A stretch of DNA of 58,967 nucleotides, taken from an uncultured Clostridia bacterium. GTDB taxonomy: Bacteria > Bacillota > Clostridia > Oscillospirales > Acutalibacteraceae. Shown here one piece after another: positions 1 to 7,244 of this stretch. The notes under the pieces were generated by a model. It was not told where the DNA came from. It made no database searches and worked only from the letters and a program-made list of their open reading frames with translations. The stretch is taken from positions 1-58,967 of the forward strand of contig CANQGM010000014.1 in NCBI GenBank assembly GCA_947623205.1, written 5' to 3'. The translations under genes and the position numbers were made by a program. Position 1 is the stretch's first letter. Each line of letters starts with the position of its first letter.

Positions 1-61
1 ATTTAAATACAAATATCAGATTATTAAATAAATATTTTTTAAACCAAATTTACTTTTGCCT

Positions 62-94
62 CTCAGTCAATTAATTTATAATTGCTTGTCTGAG
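62..94 (-). promoter_or_regulatory. imperfect hairpin in a leftward leader
   Basis: The arms CTCAG and CTGAG close an inner CAATTA/TAATTG pair with small bulges. It lies about 70-100 nt downstream of the predicted leftward start site, so it would be in the 5' leader of whatever gene lies left of the window. It has no proper T-run, so it is a weak call. Confidence 0.25.
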
Positions 95-172
95 TATCAA
101 ATTTAATATAATAGCATAATTTGTTTTATTTTTTTCATTTCTGATTTATATTAATTTCCAATCTCTGCCATT

Positions 173-201
173 ATTATATACCCTATTTGTCACATTGTCA
201 A
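173..201 (-). promoter_or_regulatory. consensus sigma-A promoter, reads leftward
   Basis: On the minus strand TTGACA (201-196) is followed by 17 nt and TATAAT (178-173), a perfect match to the vegetative consensus. Transcription would start near 166 and leave the window at position 1 with at least 165 nt of leader. The driven gene lies outside the window. Confidence 0.7.
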
Positions 202-334
202 TAACTTTTTAAAAAAAATTTTTAAATATATCAATTATTGATAAACTACTGGTTAGTTTGTCAGATTACTTGTTGATATTATAAAACTTTTATTTTAAAA
301 TAAATGTAGAATTTTGTCGAAATATAAAAATATT

Positions 335-365
335 CCCTTAAAGTTTTTAAGCAAAACTCTAAGGG
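335..365 (-). terminator. terminator of the CpsB-like phosphatase gene
   Basis: CCCTTA at 335 pairs with TAAGGG ending at 365, and an inner AGTTTT/AAAACT extends the stem after one mismatch. The loop is five bases. Read on the minus strand it lies just past the stop codon at 384 and is followed by a T-rich tract. Confidence 0.7.
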
Positions 366-383
366 ATATAGTAATTTTTATAT

Positions 384-1109
384 TTATAAGGATAATGCGC
401 TGTTAAAAATTTCCTCTGATTTTTTCATCATTGAGTTTAACGTCTGGCTTCCGCACTTTGAAGCAATAAAATCAACAGCCTCTTTATATAATTCAGGTGA
501 ATTATGTTTAAATGAGTGTGCGTCAGAACCGATTATGTCAATAAGGCCGTTATTTATAAGTTTAATCATCTTTTTTCTTCTTAACAGCGACGCCTTTTTT
601 GTGTAATTAGATATATTTGTCTGAATTAAAACACCCATATCTTTAAGTTCACTGATTACTGAAGTATTATCCATTAATGTTGCATAACGCTCAACGTGAG
701 GCAAAACGGGAATTAGTCCATGGTCATCGATCAGTTTTGAAAAATACTCCATTGTGTGTTCGGAAAACCGCGAATTATAACCGAATTCGGTTAATATATA
801 TTTTGAATTGCCATAAGTTATATCGGTCAAATCATTATTTCCAAACAGATATTTTGTGACATATACTTCCGCTCCGACCACTACTTTAATATCGTCGGGC
901 AAATTTGGAATCAGTTTATTTACCGATTGATTTCGTTTATCAACAAAGTCTTCCAAACTAATTTCATTTGTGTAAAAATGAGGCGTAAGGCAAATATTTT
1001 TAACTCCCTGATTTTTCAGGCAGTTAATAAGTGCAACACTATCTTCAACCGAGGCGGCGCCATCATCTATTCCCGGCAAAATATGCGAATGCATATCAAA
1101 TAATTCCAT
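384..1109 (-). CDS. PHP-domain phosphatase, CpsB/CapC (YwqE) type
   Basis: This 241-aa protein has the metal-binding signatures of the PHP superfamily: DMHSHILPGIDDGA near residues 5-18, TPHF, PHVERY and SDAHS toward the C terminus. The length and spacing match the Mn-dependent protein-tyrosine phosphatases CpsB/YwqE, which dephosphorylate bacterial tyrosine kinases that control capsule or exopolysaccharide export. No tyrosine kinase or polysaccharide gene is next to it here, so its substrate is unknown. The start has a good GGAG site 6 nt upstream of the ATG. It follows leuB by 20 nt and may be cotranscribed with it. It ends just before a terminator. A histidinol-phosphatase-like activity cannot be excluded. 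Confidence 0.85.
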   Translation of the reverse strand: MELFDMHSHILPGIDDGAASVEDSVALINCLKNQGVKNICLTPHFYTNEISLEDFVDKRNQSVNKLIPNLPDDIKVVVGAEVYVTKYLFGNNDLTDITYGNSKYILTEFGYNSRFSEHTMEYFSKLIDDHGLIPVLPHVERYATLMDNTSVISELKDMGVLIQTNISNYTKKASLLRRKKMIKLINNGLIDIIGSDAHSFKHNSPELYKEAVDFIASKCGSQTLNSMMKKSEEIFNSALSL

Positions 1110-1129
1110 TTTTATCTCCTCAACAAAAG

Positions 1130-2200
1130 TTAAAGTTCTTTACAAACAAGATCGCCCATCTCTTCACAGCCGACCTTTTTCATACCTTCTTCAAAAATAT
1201 CGGGTGTGCGGTAAGTTTCAAGAACTTTTGCAACCGCGGTTTCAATTGCCTGAGCTGCTTTCGGTTGGTCGAGCGAGTAACGCAGCATCATAGCGACCGA
1301 GAGAATCGTTGCAAGCGGATTGGCAATGCCAAGACCTGCAATGTCGGGAGCAGAACCGTGAATAGGCTCATAAAGCCCAAGTTTACCGTCTGAAAGACTT
1401 GCCGACGCGAGCATTCCGATTGAGCCGGCTATCATTGACGCTTCGTCGGAAAGTATGTCTCCGAATATATTTGAAGTTACAATAACGTCAAACTGACCGG
1501 GATTTCTTACAAGCTGCATTGCACAGTTGTCAACATAAAGATGATTAAGCTCAACCTCCGGGTATTCTTTTGATACTTTTATTACCGTTTCTCTCCATAA
1601 ACGCGAGGATTCGAGCACATTAGCCTTGTCAACATTTGTAAGCTTTTTGTTTCTTTTCATTGCAAGGTCAAAAGCTACCTTTGCAATTCTTTCAATTTCG
1701 GGAACCGTGTACATTTCCGTATCCCATGCAGCAGGATGTCCGCCAACTTCTTTTCTTCCTCTTTCGCCAAAATAGATTCCGCCGGTAAGTTCACGAACAA
1801 TCATTATATCTAAGTTGCCGCCGATTATTTCATCTTTTATAGGAGAGGCACTTTTAAGCGGTCCGAAAATTACCGAAGGACGCAGGTTTGCAAAAAGCCC
1901 AAGCGCACCTCTTATTCCAAGCAGTCCTGCCTCCGGACGAAGATTTCCGGGAAGAGTGTCCCACTTTGGACCGCCGACTGCTCCGAGAATAACGCTGTCT
2001 GAAGCCTTACATTTTTCAACGGTTTCATCAGGAAGAGGAACTCCGGTTGCATCTATGGCACAACCGCCGAGCAGCGCTTCATCATATTCTATTGAAAATC
2101 CAAACTTCTCGCCTGTTTTGTCAAGAACTTTTACAGCCTGATTTACAATTTCAGGACCTATACCGTCGCCTTTAAGCAAAGTAATTTTATAATCTGCCAT
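1130..2200 (-). CDS. leuB: 3-isopropylmalate dehydrogenase
   Basis: LeuB oxidatively decarboxylates 3-isopropylmalate to 2-oxoisocaproate with NAD in leucine biosynthesis, in the cytoplasm. The 356-aa length is normal. The N terminus carries [12 protein letters not shown], the centre has [13 protein letters not shown], and the C-terminal region has [13 protein letters not shown], all typical of the isocitrate/isopropylmalate dehydrogenase family. The other leucine genes (leuA, leuC, leuD) are not in the window, so the gene stands apart from a leu operon here. I see no T-box leader in the 87 nt upstream, although that gap contains a small imperfect repeat near 2248-2270. The start has an AGGAG site. 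Confidence 0.95.
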   Translation of the reverse strand: MADYKITLLKGDGIGPEIVNQAVKVLDKTGEKFGFSIEYDEALLGGCAIDATGVPLPDETVEKCKASDSVILGAVGGPKWDTLPGNLRPEAGLLGIRGALGLFANLRPSVIFGPLKSASPIKDEIIGGNLDIMIVRELTGGIYFGERGRKEVGGHPAAWDTEMYTVPEIERIAKVAFDLAMKRNKKLTNVDKANVLESSRLWRETVIKVSKEYPEVELNHLYVDNCAMQLVRNPGQFDVIVTSNIFGDILSDEASMIAGSIGMLASASLSDGKLGLYEPIHGSAPDIAGLGIANPLATILSVAMMLRYSLDQPKAAQAIETAVAKVLETYRTPDIFEEGMKKVGCEEMGDLVCKEL

Positions 2201-2287
2201 ACTGTCTGTCTCCTTAATTTATAATTACATTTTATTATTGCACAATATCTTTCAAAAGATTGTAAACTATGCTACAATTTAATTAAA

Positions 2288-2914
2288 TCAGTCATTTTGT
2301 TCAGGCAACGGAATCGTCTGAAAAACCTCGCACACCTTATCACGCTGCCACAGCATTGGTGTTACTCTAACCGAATATCCAAAGCCGTTGTCAACAGCCC
2401 ATTCAAACGGCTTTGCCTGCGGCAGTCCGTAAACCGCCAAAAGCGTCATTATTACGCCGCCGTGAGTTATAATTACGCTTTCGGTAGTTCCTGTTTTCAT
2501 CAGACCTTCAACAACACTTTCAAACATTTTACAAATTCTGCGTGTAAAATCAGCATTGCTCTCGCCCCGCGGAGGCTTTGCATATGTATCACCTGCAAGC
2601 CACTTTTTAAAATCGGGTTCCATTTTTAATTCGTCGGCTGTTTTGCCCTCCCATTCACCGAAATTACATTCTGAAAGGTTCGGAATTTCAAGCGGATTAT
2701 GCTCGGGATAAAGTATTTTGCAGGTTTCAATGCACCGTTTTAACGGACTTGTAAAAACGACCTGCGTTCCGGGATATTTGTTTTCACAATCAAGCTTTAT
2801 AAGTTCCGCCCTTCCCCTGTCAGAAAGGGAAACATCGGTTGTACCTATGTATTTGCCGGCAAGAGTTTCATCGACAGCACCGTGTCTGATAAAATGAATT
2901 ATATATGATTTCAT
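2288..2914 (-). CDS. histidine phosphatase (phosphoglycerate mutase-like)
   Basis: The protein starts MKSYIIHFIRHGAVDE and contains the RHG catalytic motif at residues 10-12 plus a second catalytic histidine in VIITHGGV, as in the histidine phosphatase superfamily. Members include alpha-ribazole phosphatase (CobC), broad phosphatases and cofactor-dependent phosphoglycerate mutases. The short length of 208 aa favours a CobC/GpmB-like phosphatase, but no cobalamin gene is nearby, so the substrate is open. I place the start at 2914 rather than the upstream ATG at 2992 because GGAG lies 8 nt before it and the extra N-terminal residues would precede the first beta strand. It is divergent from an XRE regulator across a region with a perfect inverted repeat. 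Confidence 0.85.
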   Translation of the reverse strand: MKSYIIHFIRHGAVDETLAGKYIGTTDVSLSDRGRAELIKLDCENKYPGTQVVFTSPLKRCIETCKILYPEHNPLEIPNLSECNFGEWEGKTADELKMEPDFKKWLAGDTYAKPPRGESNADFTRRICKMFESVVEGLMKTGTTESVIITHGGVIMTLLAVYGLPQAKPFEWAVDNGFGYSVRVTPMLWQRDKVCEVFQTIPLPEQND

Positions 2915-2934
2915 AAAATTCTCCGATAAGTTAT

Positions 2935-2970
2935 TTACAATAAGTTGATTTTTTATTATACTTATTGTAA
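2935..2970. promoter_or_regulatory. inverted repeat over the histidine phosphatase promoter
   Basis: TTACAATAAG (2935-2944) and CTTATTGTAA (2961-2970) are perfect inverted copies separated by 16 bp. The spacer contains ATTATA (2955-2960), which is TATAAT on the minus strand and a likely -10 for the phosphatase gene. Two direct copies of ATAAGCCA follow at 2991 and 3001. This looks like an operator, probably for the divergent XRE regulator; that link is inference. Confidence 0.5.
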
Positions 2971-3049
2971 TAGGCTTGTCCTGCTCTGACATAAGCCAAA
3001 ATAAGCCATTGTATATATTATACTATTCTAAAAATTGGGGTGTCAAGGT

Positions 3050-3727
3050 TTGAATAAAGATTTTCCGAGAATAATTACTTTTTTGCGAAAGGAACGCTGT
3101 CTAAGTCAAAAGCAGGTAGCTGCGGATATGGGAATTTCACAGGCGCTGCTTTCACACTATGAAAAGGGAATACGCGAATGCGGACTTGATTTTTTGGTCA
3201 AAACCGCCGAATATTACGATGTGTCGTGTGATTATCTTCTTGGAAGAACCGTACAGAGAAATGTGGCAACAATAAGCGCCGACGACATTCCGGACAGCAT
3301 TGCAACAAGTTATGTCAATGGCAATATGATCAATCAAATAAATAAAAAGCTGCTGTTCGGTACAACCTCGGTCATATTTGATATGCTTGCTCAAATTGGC
3401 AGCAAAAAGCTGACAAATGCTGTAAGCAACTATATTATGAGTACAGAATATCTGATTTTCAGAAGAATTTACTCGACCGAAGCGAGCAATTCACAAACGA
3501 TTTTTTCTGTTGACATTAACCGTTACAGAAATTTATGCAGCGCAGCAATGATTCTGAATCTTGAAATTATTGATGAAATCATTGAAAACGAAAAACTGAC
3601 TCTGCGGTTATCGCCTGACTTAATATCAATTTACTTTGACAAGAGCGCAACCTCTCTGTTTAATTTAATTCAATATTCCGAAAGAAACATAAAATCTGTT
3701 TGTCAGGGTGGAATGATCGGAAAATAA
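3050..3727 (+). CDS. XRE-family helix-turn-helix regulator
   Basis: The first 65 residues form a Cro/CI-type DNA-binding domain: RIITFLRKERCLSQKQVAADMGIS is followed by LLSHYEKGIRE and a CDYLLGR segment, the usual end of the HTH_3 fold. The remaining 160 residues are mostly helical and I do not recognise them. A TTG at 3050 with GGGGTG 7 nt upstream is the most likely start; an in-frame TTG at 3035 has no ribosome-binding site. It is one of only four plus-strand protein genes in the window and is divergent from the histidine phosphatase, so it may control that gene and itself through the inverted repeat at 2935-2970. Confidence 0.8.
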   Translation: MNKDFPRIITFLRKERCLSQKQVAADMGISQALLSHYEKGIRECGLDFLVKTAEYYDVSCDYLLGRTVQRNVATISADDIPDSIATSYVNGNMINQINKKLLFGTTSVIFDMLAQIGSKKLTNAVSNYIMSTEYLIFRRIYSTEASNSQTIFSVDINRYRNLCSAAMILNLEIIDEIIENEKLTLRLSPDLISIYFDKSATSLFNLIQYSERNIKSVCQGGMIGK

Positions 3728-3753
3728 GCTGTCTGAAAATTTTCAGACAGCTT
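3726..3753 (+). terminator. terminator between convergent genes
   Basis: A perfect 28-bp palindrome (14-bp arms, centre between 3739 and 3740) starts in the stop codon of the XRE gene and is followed by TTTTGTTCT. It also lies 15 nt past the end of the convergent pseudokinase gene and could stop both transcripts, though the T-run is good only on the plus strand. Confidence 0.85.
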
Positions 3754-3767
3754 TTGTTCTATAAATA

Positions 3768-5393
3768 TCATTCAGTTGGCTTAGGTTCTTTGCCCTTGCT
3801 GACAATTATTGTTATGGTTGAACCGTATTCAAGAGTATCTCCTTCTTCATGGTTTAAATAACCAATTACCCTTCCCTCGGCAATTGTATCGCTGTATTGA
3901 TATTCCGCAGATGCAAGCAAACCCTGTGCGGCAAGGTCGGAAGCAACAGAATCAACTTTTTCACCTTTAACCTTTGGCAATTCACGCATTTGTGCGCCCT
4001 TGCTGACTGTAACGCTGATTGTAATTCCGTCCTCCTGATTTATGCCTGAACCCGCGGGGGGATTCTGCGCCAAAACAATGCCTTCTTTATATTCGTCACT
4101 GTATTCGTCAGTATAGTTTCTGTAAACAGTAATGCTGTAATCTGATTCATCTTTTTTAACAACATCGTCGTACTTCATTCCGACAAAATTAGGAACCGTG
4201 GCTCCTGTCCATTCTGTATTTTCGGTTGAAGGCATAGTACTGTCGCCGCTGTTTTTAAACATACCTACAAGCGGATTTTGCATAATCCAAAACACGCCGG
4301 CAATACCAAGAACAAGCACAGTTATAGCCGCAGCAATGATTAGTATTGAAGTATTCGACATTCCGCTTCTGTTATTTATGTTTTTTCCGCCTTTGGCAAG
4401 ATTCATACTTGCCGTACGTGAAATTTCCTCCTGAATAGCTTTGGCTGTATGTGCCACCGAAAGCTGTGAACGCAGCTCGTCAAAATCTGTAATTCTGTTT
4501 TCACGCTCAATTTGCAAGCCGTTTGCAAGTGAGGATACAACGTGCGGCGGCAAACGTTTTACCGTAGTTGTGCTCATTAACAGCCTGCTGTCCTTTTGTC
4601 TTTCGACAGCACTTTTGGGGAGGTGCCCCGTAAGCGCATAAAACAATGTTGAACAGAAACCGTAAATATCTGTTATGTCATCAAGAGGAAAATTATCAGC
4701 ATACTGCTCCGGAGCCGCACTGCCCGTAAAGAGCTGTGATTTAAGCGGGGTGCCGCGCTTGCGCTCATTTTCAGTTGCAAAGCCGGAAATTTTAATTTTG
4801 CCGGATGACGTAATATACATATTTTTAGGTGCAATGGCGTAATGACCTACACCTCTTTTGTGGAGTGCCTCAAGTGCAGAAATTACAGGCATAAAAAGCG
4901 GACGCGCTATATCCCAATCGATATGTCCGCTGCTTCTTTCAACGTATTCTTCAAAAGGAATTAAATTTTCATTTTCTTCAACCACATAAACGGTGTTGTT
5001 CTCCTGAAAAATATTATGCACATTCATAAGAGCTGAAAAGTCACGAAGTTCTGTCAGTATGCGGTAATAATTATTAAAATCATCTTTTAATTTCTCATAG
5101 ATAAGGCGGTTTTCATAATTAACCTTAACCTCAGTCTGTCCATCTTCTCTGACAAAAAGACCAACAGGTAAAAACTCGCAAATAATTACAACATCGCCCG
5201 TCTGCTTGTCAAAGCTGATATAACGGGTACTCTCTCCGTTAGTATCAATTCCCGCCCCTATAACATATCTGTTTGCAAGAACTGTTCCGTACGGCAAATA
5301 TGGTGCCTGTTGTTTTTGTGAATTATCAAAACCGCATGAGGGACAAATTTTGTTATTTCCGATTTCCTGCATACATCCCATACACAATGACAT
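3768..5393 (-). CDS. membrane pseudokinase with zinc ribbon and two PASTA repeats
   Basis: The 541-aa protein has an N-terminal zinc ribbon (C4, C7, C17, C20), a kinase-like domain at about 38-310, a transmembrane helix at about 348-371, and two extracellular PASTA repeats (about 398-466 and 470-535). It resembles PrkC in layout, but the catalytic motifs are degenerate: the HRD aspartate and the following lysine are alanines (HYAIAPKN, 184-191), DFG reads GFA (204-206), and no VAIK lysine is evident (VVIICEF). The structural APEQY and DITDIYGF segments are kept. I infer a non-catalytic receptor or scaffold that senses muropeptide or lipid II. ATG 5393 is preferred over 5426 because GGAG lies upstream of it. 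It has its own promoter at 5445-5474. Confidence 0.85.
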   Translation of the reverse strand: MSLCMGCMQEIGNNKICPSCGFDNSQKQQAPYLPYGTVLANRYVIGAGIDTNGESTRYISFDKQTGDVVIICEFLPVGLFVREDGQTEVKVNYENRLIYEKLKDDFNNYYRILTELRDFSALMNVHNIFQENNTVYVVEENENLIPFEEYVERSSGHIDWDIARPLFMPVISALEALHKRGVGHYAIAPKNMYITSSGKIKISGFATENERKRGTPLKSQLFTGSAAPEQYADNFPLDDITDIYGFCSTLFYALTGHLPKSAVERQKDSRLLMSTTTVKRLPPHVVSSLANGLQIERENRITDFDELRSQLSVAHTAKAIQEEISRTASMNLAKGGKNINNRSGMSNTSILIIAAAITVLVLGIAGVFWIMQNPLVGMFKNSGDSTMPSTENTEWTGATVPNFVGMKYDDVVKKDESDYSITVYRNYTDEYSDEYKEGIVLAQNPPAGSGINQEDGITISVTVSKGAQMRELPKVKGEKVDSVASDLAAQGLLASAEYQYSDTIAEGRVIGYLNHEEGDTLEYGSTITIIVSKGKEPKPTE

Positions 5394-5444
5394 AATATTT
5401 TCAACTCCAAAATAATTTCCATTCAATTAAATTTTTACAGAAGA

Positions 5445-5474
5445 ATTATAACATAGTGTTATTATTCTTTTCAA
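5445..5474 (-). promoter_or_regulatory. sigma-A promoter of the pseudokinase gene
   Basis: Minus-strand TTGAAA (5474-5469), 18 nt, then TATAAT (5450-5445). The start would be near 5438, giving a leader of about 45 nt. This separates the gene from the upstream tRNA and thiN. Confidence 0.6.
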
Positions 5475-5493
5475 GATTTATAATTGTCATTTT

Positions 5494-5525
5494 AATTACA
5501 GTTTTGTTAATGAAAAACTGTAATT
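5494..5525. repeat. perfect 12-bp inverted repeat downstream of the tRNA
   Basis: AATTACAGTTTT (5494-5505) and AAAACTGTAATT (5514-5525) flank an 8-bp loop. It lies 28 nt beyond the 3' end of tRNA-Ala and about 20 bp upstream of the pseudokinase -35. It could help end the tRNA transcript, but it lacks a T-run on the minus strand, so an operator role is equally possible. Confidence 0.45.
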
Positions 5526-5552
5526 TACAAATAAATTTGTGCAAAAAGCTAT

Positions 5553-5628
5553 TGGTGGAGATAACGGGGCTCGAACCCGTGACCTTTTGACTGCCAGTCA
5601 AACACTCTCCCAGCTGAGCTATACCCCC
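5553..5628 (-). tRNA. tRNA-Ala(GGC)
   Basis: A 76-nt tRNA with encoded CCA end. The acceptor pairs GGGGGTA with TATCTCC and contains the G3-U70 wobble that identifies alanine tRNA. The D arm GCTCAGCTGGGAGAGT and the T arm with GGTTCGAGCC are canonical. The anticodon loop CTGGCAG gives anticodon GGC, reading GCC and GCU. It lies downstream of thiN on the same strand. A 72-codon frame over this region is the familiar false translation of a tRNA. Confidence 0.97.
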
Positions 5629-5718
5629 ATATAAAGCTGAGTATAAAATAATTATATACAACATACATTATTTTTGTTGTCTTATAAGGAAAAAAACAAA
5701 TAATATTTTCAGAGTTTT

Positions 5719-6348
5719 TTAACTTTCTGACAAATTAATTATAAGTATTGCATTTCCGTCATAAATTTTAATTTGACTTTCCTGAGAAGTAAATACGTTT
5801 GATACGCCTATCGGTACGCTGCTTTTAATACGGTAACGGTCAAGAGGATACTCCGCGCCGCTGTAAGACACACATACGCTGTCACAGCCAAACGGAAACA
5901 GCGAGAAAGTTTTTCCTTTAAAACCTTTGCATTGATGTTCGCCAACCGGCAAAAACTCTATGCGTTCCCTTTCGGAAAGCAAAATACCGTTTCCGCCTTT
6001 TTCACAGATATGCTGCAGCGCCGAAACATTAGAAAAAGTATGGTCAAATCTTCCGCCGAGAGCCCCAAGAATAATAATTTGAGTAAAACCGCGCTCAAAA
6101 GCAACATTTATTGAATGCATAGTGTCTGTATCATCTTTATGCGGGTCAAGCGTGATAGTTTCATAATTTTGAAAATTATTTTCAGTGTATGAATCAAAAT
6201 CACCTATAATTATGTTTGGGGAAATTCCTGCTTTTTCTGCGTAAAGACAGCCCTTATCAGCACAAATTACATAGTCATCTTCTTTTATCGTATTTTTTAG
6301 AAAATCAATGTTAATGTCGGGCGAACCCGCGATTATTACGCAGCGCAT
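5719..6348 (-). CDS. thiN: thiamine pyrophosphokinase
   Basis: ThiN transfers pyrophosphate from ATP to thiamine to form thiamine diphosphate. The 209-aa protein carries the family signatures DYVICADKGCLYAEKAG, IIGDFDS and the LDPHKDDTDT motif that binds nucleotide and metal, followed by ILGALGGRFDHTFSN. ATG 6348 is chosen because AAAGGAG lies just upstream and overlaps the end of rsgA; the upstream in-frame ATG at 6372 lies within rsgA. It is the last gene of the yicC-to-thiN operon. In Bacillus the rpe gene lies between rsgA and thiN, and it is absent here. Confidence 0.92.
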   Translation of the reverse strand: MRCVIIAGSPDINIDFLKNTIKEDDYVICADKGCLYAEKAGISPNIIIGDFDSYTENNFQNYETITLDPHKDDTDTMHSINVAFERGFTQIIILGALGGRFDHTFSNVSALQHICEKGGNGILLSERERIEFLPVGEHQCKGFKGKTFSLFPFGCDSVCVSYSGAEYPLDRYRIKSSVPIGVSNVFTSQESQIKIYDGNAILIINLSES

Positions 6349-6350
6349 TA

Positions 6351-7241
6351 TTACTCCTTTAGCTGCTGCCACGGCTTAATATCTTTAACTTCATTATACA
6401 TCGTTACATAGCTTTGGTGGCGCGTATTTTCAATTTTTTGCTCGTTTAAAGCATTTAAAATGCTGCATCCTTTTTCACAAATATGAGAACACGATGTGAA
6501 TTTGCACTCACCCAAATATTCTTCAAATTCGGGAAAACAGTATTGTAGGCGGTTCTTATCAATAATATCATAACACTGTACGTCCACTGTTGAAAATCCC
6601 GGAGTATCGGCAACCAGGCAGCCGTCAATTTCAAAAAGCTCAACAACTCTTGTAGTATGTTTTCCGCGTCCGAGCTTTCGGCTGATAATTCCTGTTTTAA
6701 GGTCAAGCGAAGGAAACAGCTCATTAAGTAAAGTTGACTTTCCAACGCCGCTGTTGCCTGTAAAAGCAGCAACCTTTCCCTGCAAAAAATTTTTAAGCTT
6801 TTCAATTTCTGATTTTTTATCAGGGGAACACTGAAAAACAGTAATTTTTGAATTACGGTAGATCGAGGCGATTTTGTCGCCATTGCACAAATCATTTTTT
6901 GATACTACAACAACAGGAGTTATATTGTTATTTACAGCAGCGGCGGTCATTTTGTCAATAACTGTATAATTGGGCGTCGGAGAAACCGTTGAGCATACTA
7001 TTATAAGAACATCAACATTTGCAAGCGGAGGTCGTTTGAGTTCATTTTTTCGCGGCAAAATTTCCTCTATTGCGGCAAATCCTTCATCCAAAACAGATAT
7101 TATTACTTTATCTCCGGCAACGGGAGAGCTTCCTCTTTTGCGAAAGCTGCCCCGTGCCTTACATTCATAGTCTTTGCCGTTACAGCGAACATAGTAAAAG
7201 CCGCCGATCGATTTTAATAAAATACCCTGTAACTTATCCAT
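6351..7241 (-). CDS. rsgA: ribosome small-subunit maturation GTPase A
   Basis: RsgA (CpgA/YjeQ) is a circularly permuted GTPase that checks late 30S assembly. The order of motifs is diagnostic: an N-terminal OB fold, then G4 SKND (114-117), G1 GNSGVGKS (162-169), G3 DTPG (212-215), and a C-terminal zinc knuckle with C246, C251, H253 and C259. At 296 aa it is of normal size. It sits 3 nt downstream of prkC, and CpgA is a known PrkC substrate in Bacillus, so the neighbourhood is functionally coherent. The SD of thiN overlaps its stop codon, implying coupling. Confidence 0.95.
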   Translation of the reverse strand: MDKLQGILLKSIGGFYYVRCNGKDYECKARGSFRKRGSSPVAGDKVIISVLDEGFAAIEEILPRKNELKRPPLANVDVLIIVCSTVSPTPNYTVIDKMTAAAVNNNITPVVVVSKNDLCNGDKIASIYRNSKITVFQCSPDKKSEIEKLKNFLQGKVAAFTGNSGVGKSTLLNELFPSLDLKTGIISRKLGRGKHTTRVVELFEIDGCLVADTPGFSTVDVQCYDIIDKNRLQYCFPEFEEYLGECKFTSCSHICEKGCSILNALNEQKIENTRHQSYVTMYNEVKDIKPWQQLKE

Positions 7242-7244
7242 ATA

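Larger units (their letters stand above)
1..383. other. AT-rich intergenic region at the left edge
   Basis: No credible protein gene is visible on either strand. The stretch holds a consensus promoter reading leftward out of the window (173-201), an imperfect hairpin in the leader that this promoter would produce (62-94), and the terminator of the minus-strand phosphatase gene (335-365). A very short minus-strand frame downstream of the promoter has no ribosome-binding site, so I do not call it. Confidence 0.6.

Noticed and set aside
35..166. Short minus-strand frame of about eleven codons (MKKIKQIMLLY) in the leftward leader
   Set aside because: There is no ribosome-binding site and no repeated codons that would suggest an attenuation peptide.
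2201..2287. Possible T-box or leader peptide before leuB
   Set aside because: The gap is only 87 nt and has no T-box motif, leucine codon run or terminator; only a weak imperfect repeat is present.
5446..5664. 72-codon minus-strand frame with GGIAQLGECLTGSQKVTGSSP
   Set aside because: This is the well-known false translation of a tRNA gene; it covers tRNA-Ala(GGC).
5629..5718. Possible spoVM-sized gene after thiN
   Set aside because: No short frame resembling SpoVM is visible in any frame; the region is AT-rich spacer and presumed tRNA promoter.
6455..6895. 146-codon minus-strand frame inside rsgA
   Set aside because: It is a shifted-frame shadow of rsgA, whose GTPase motifs are intact.
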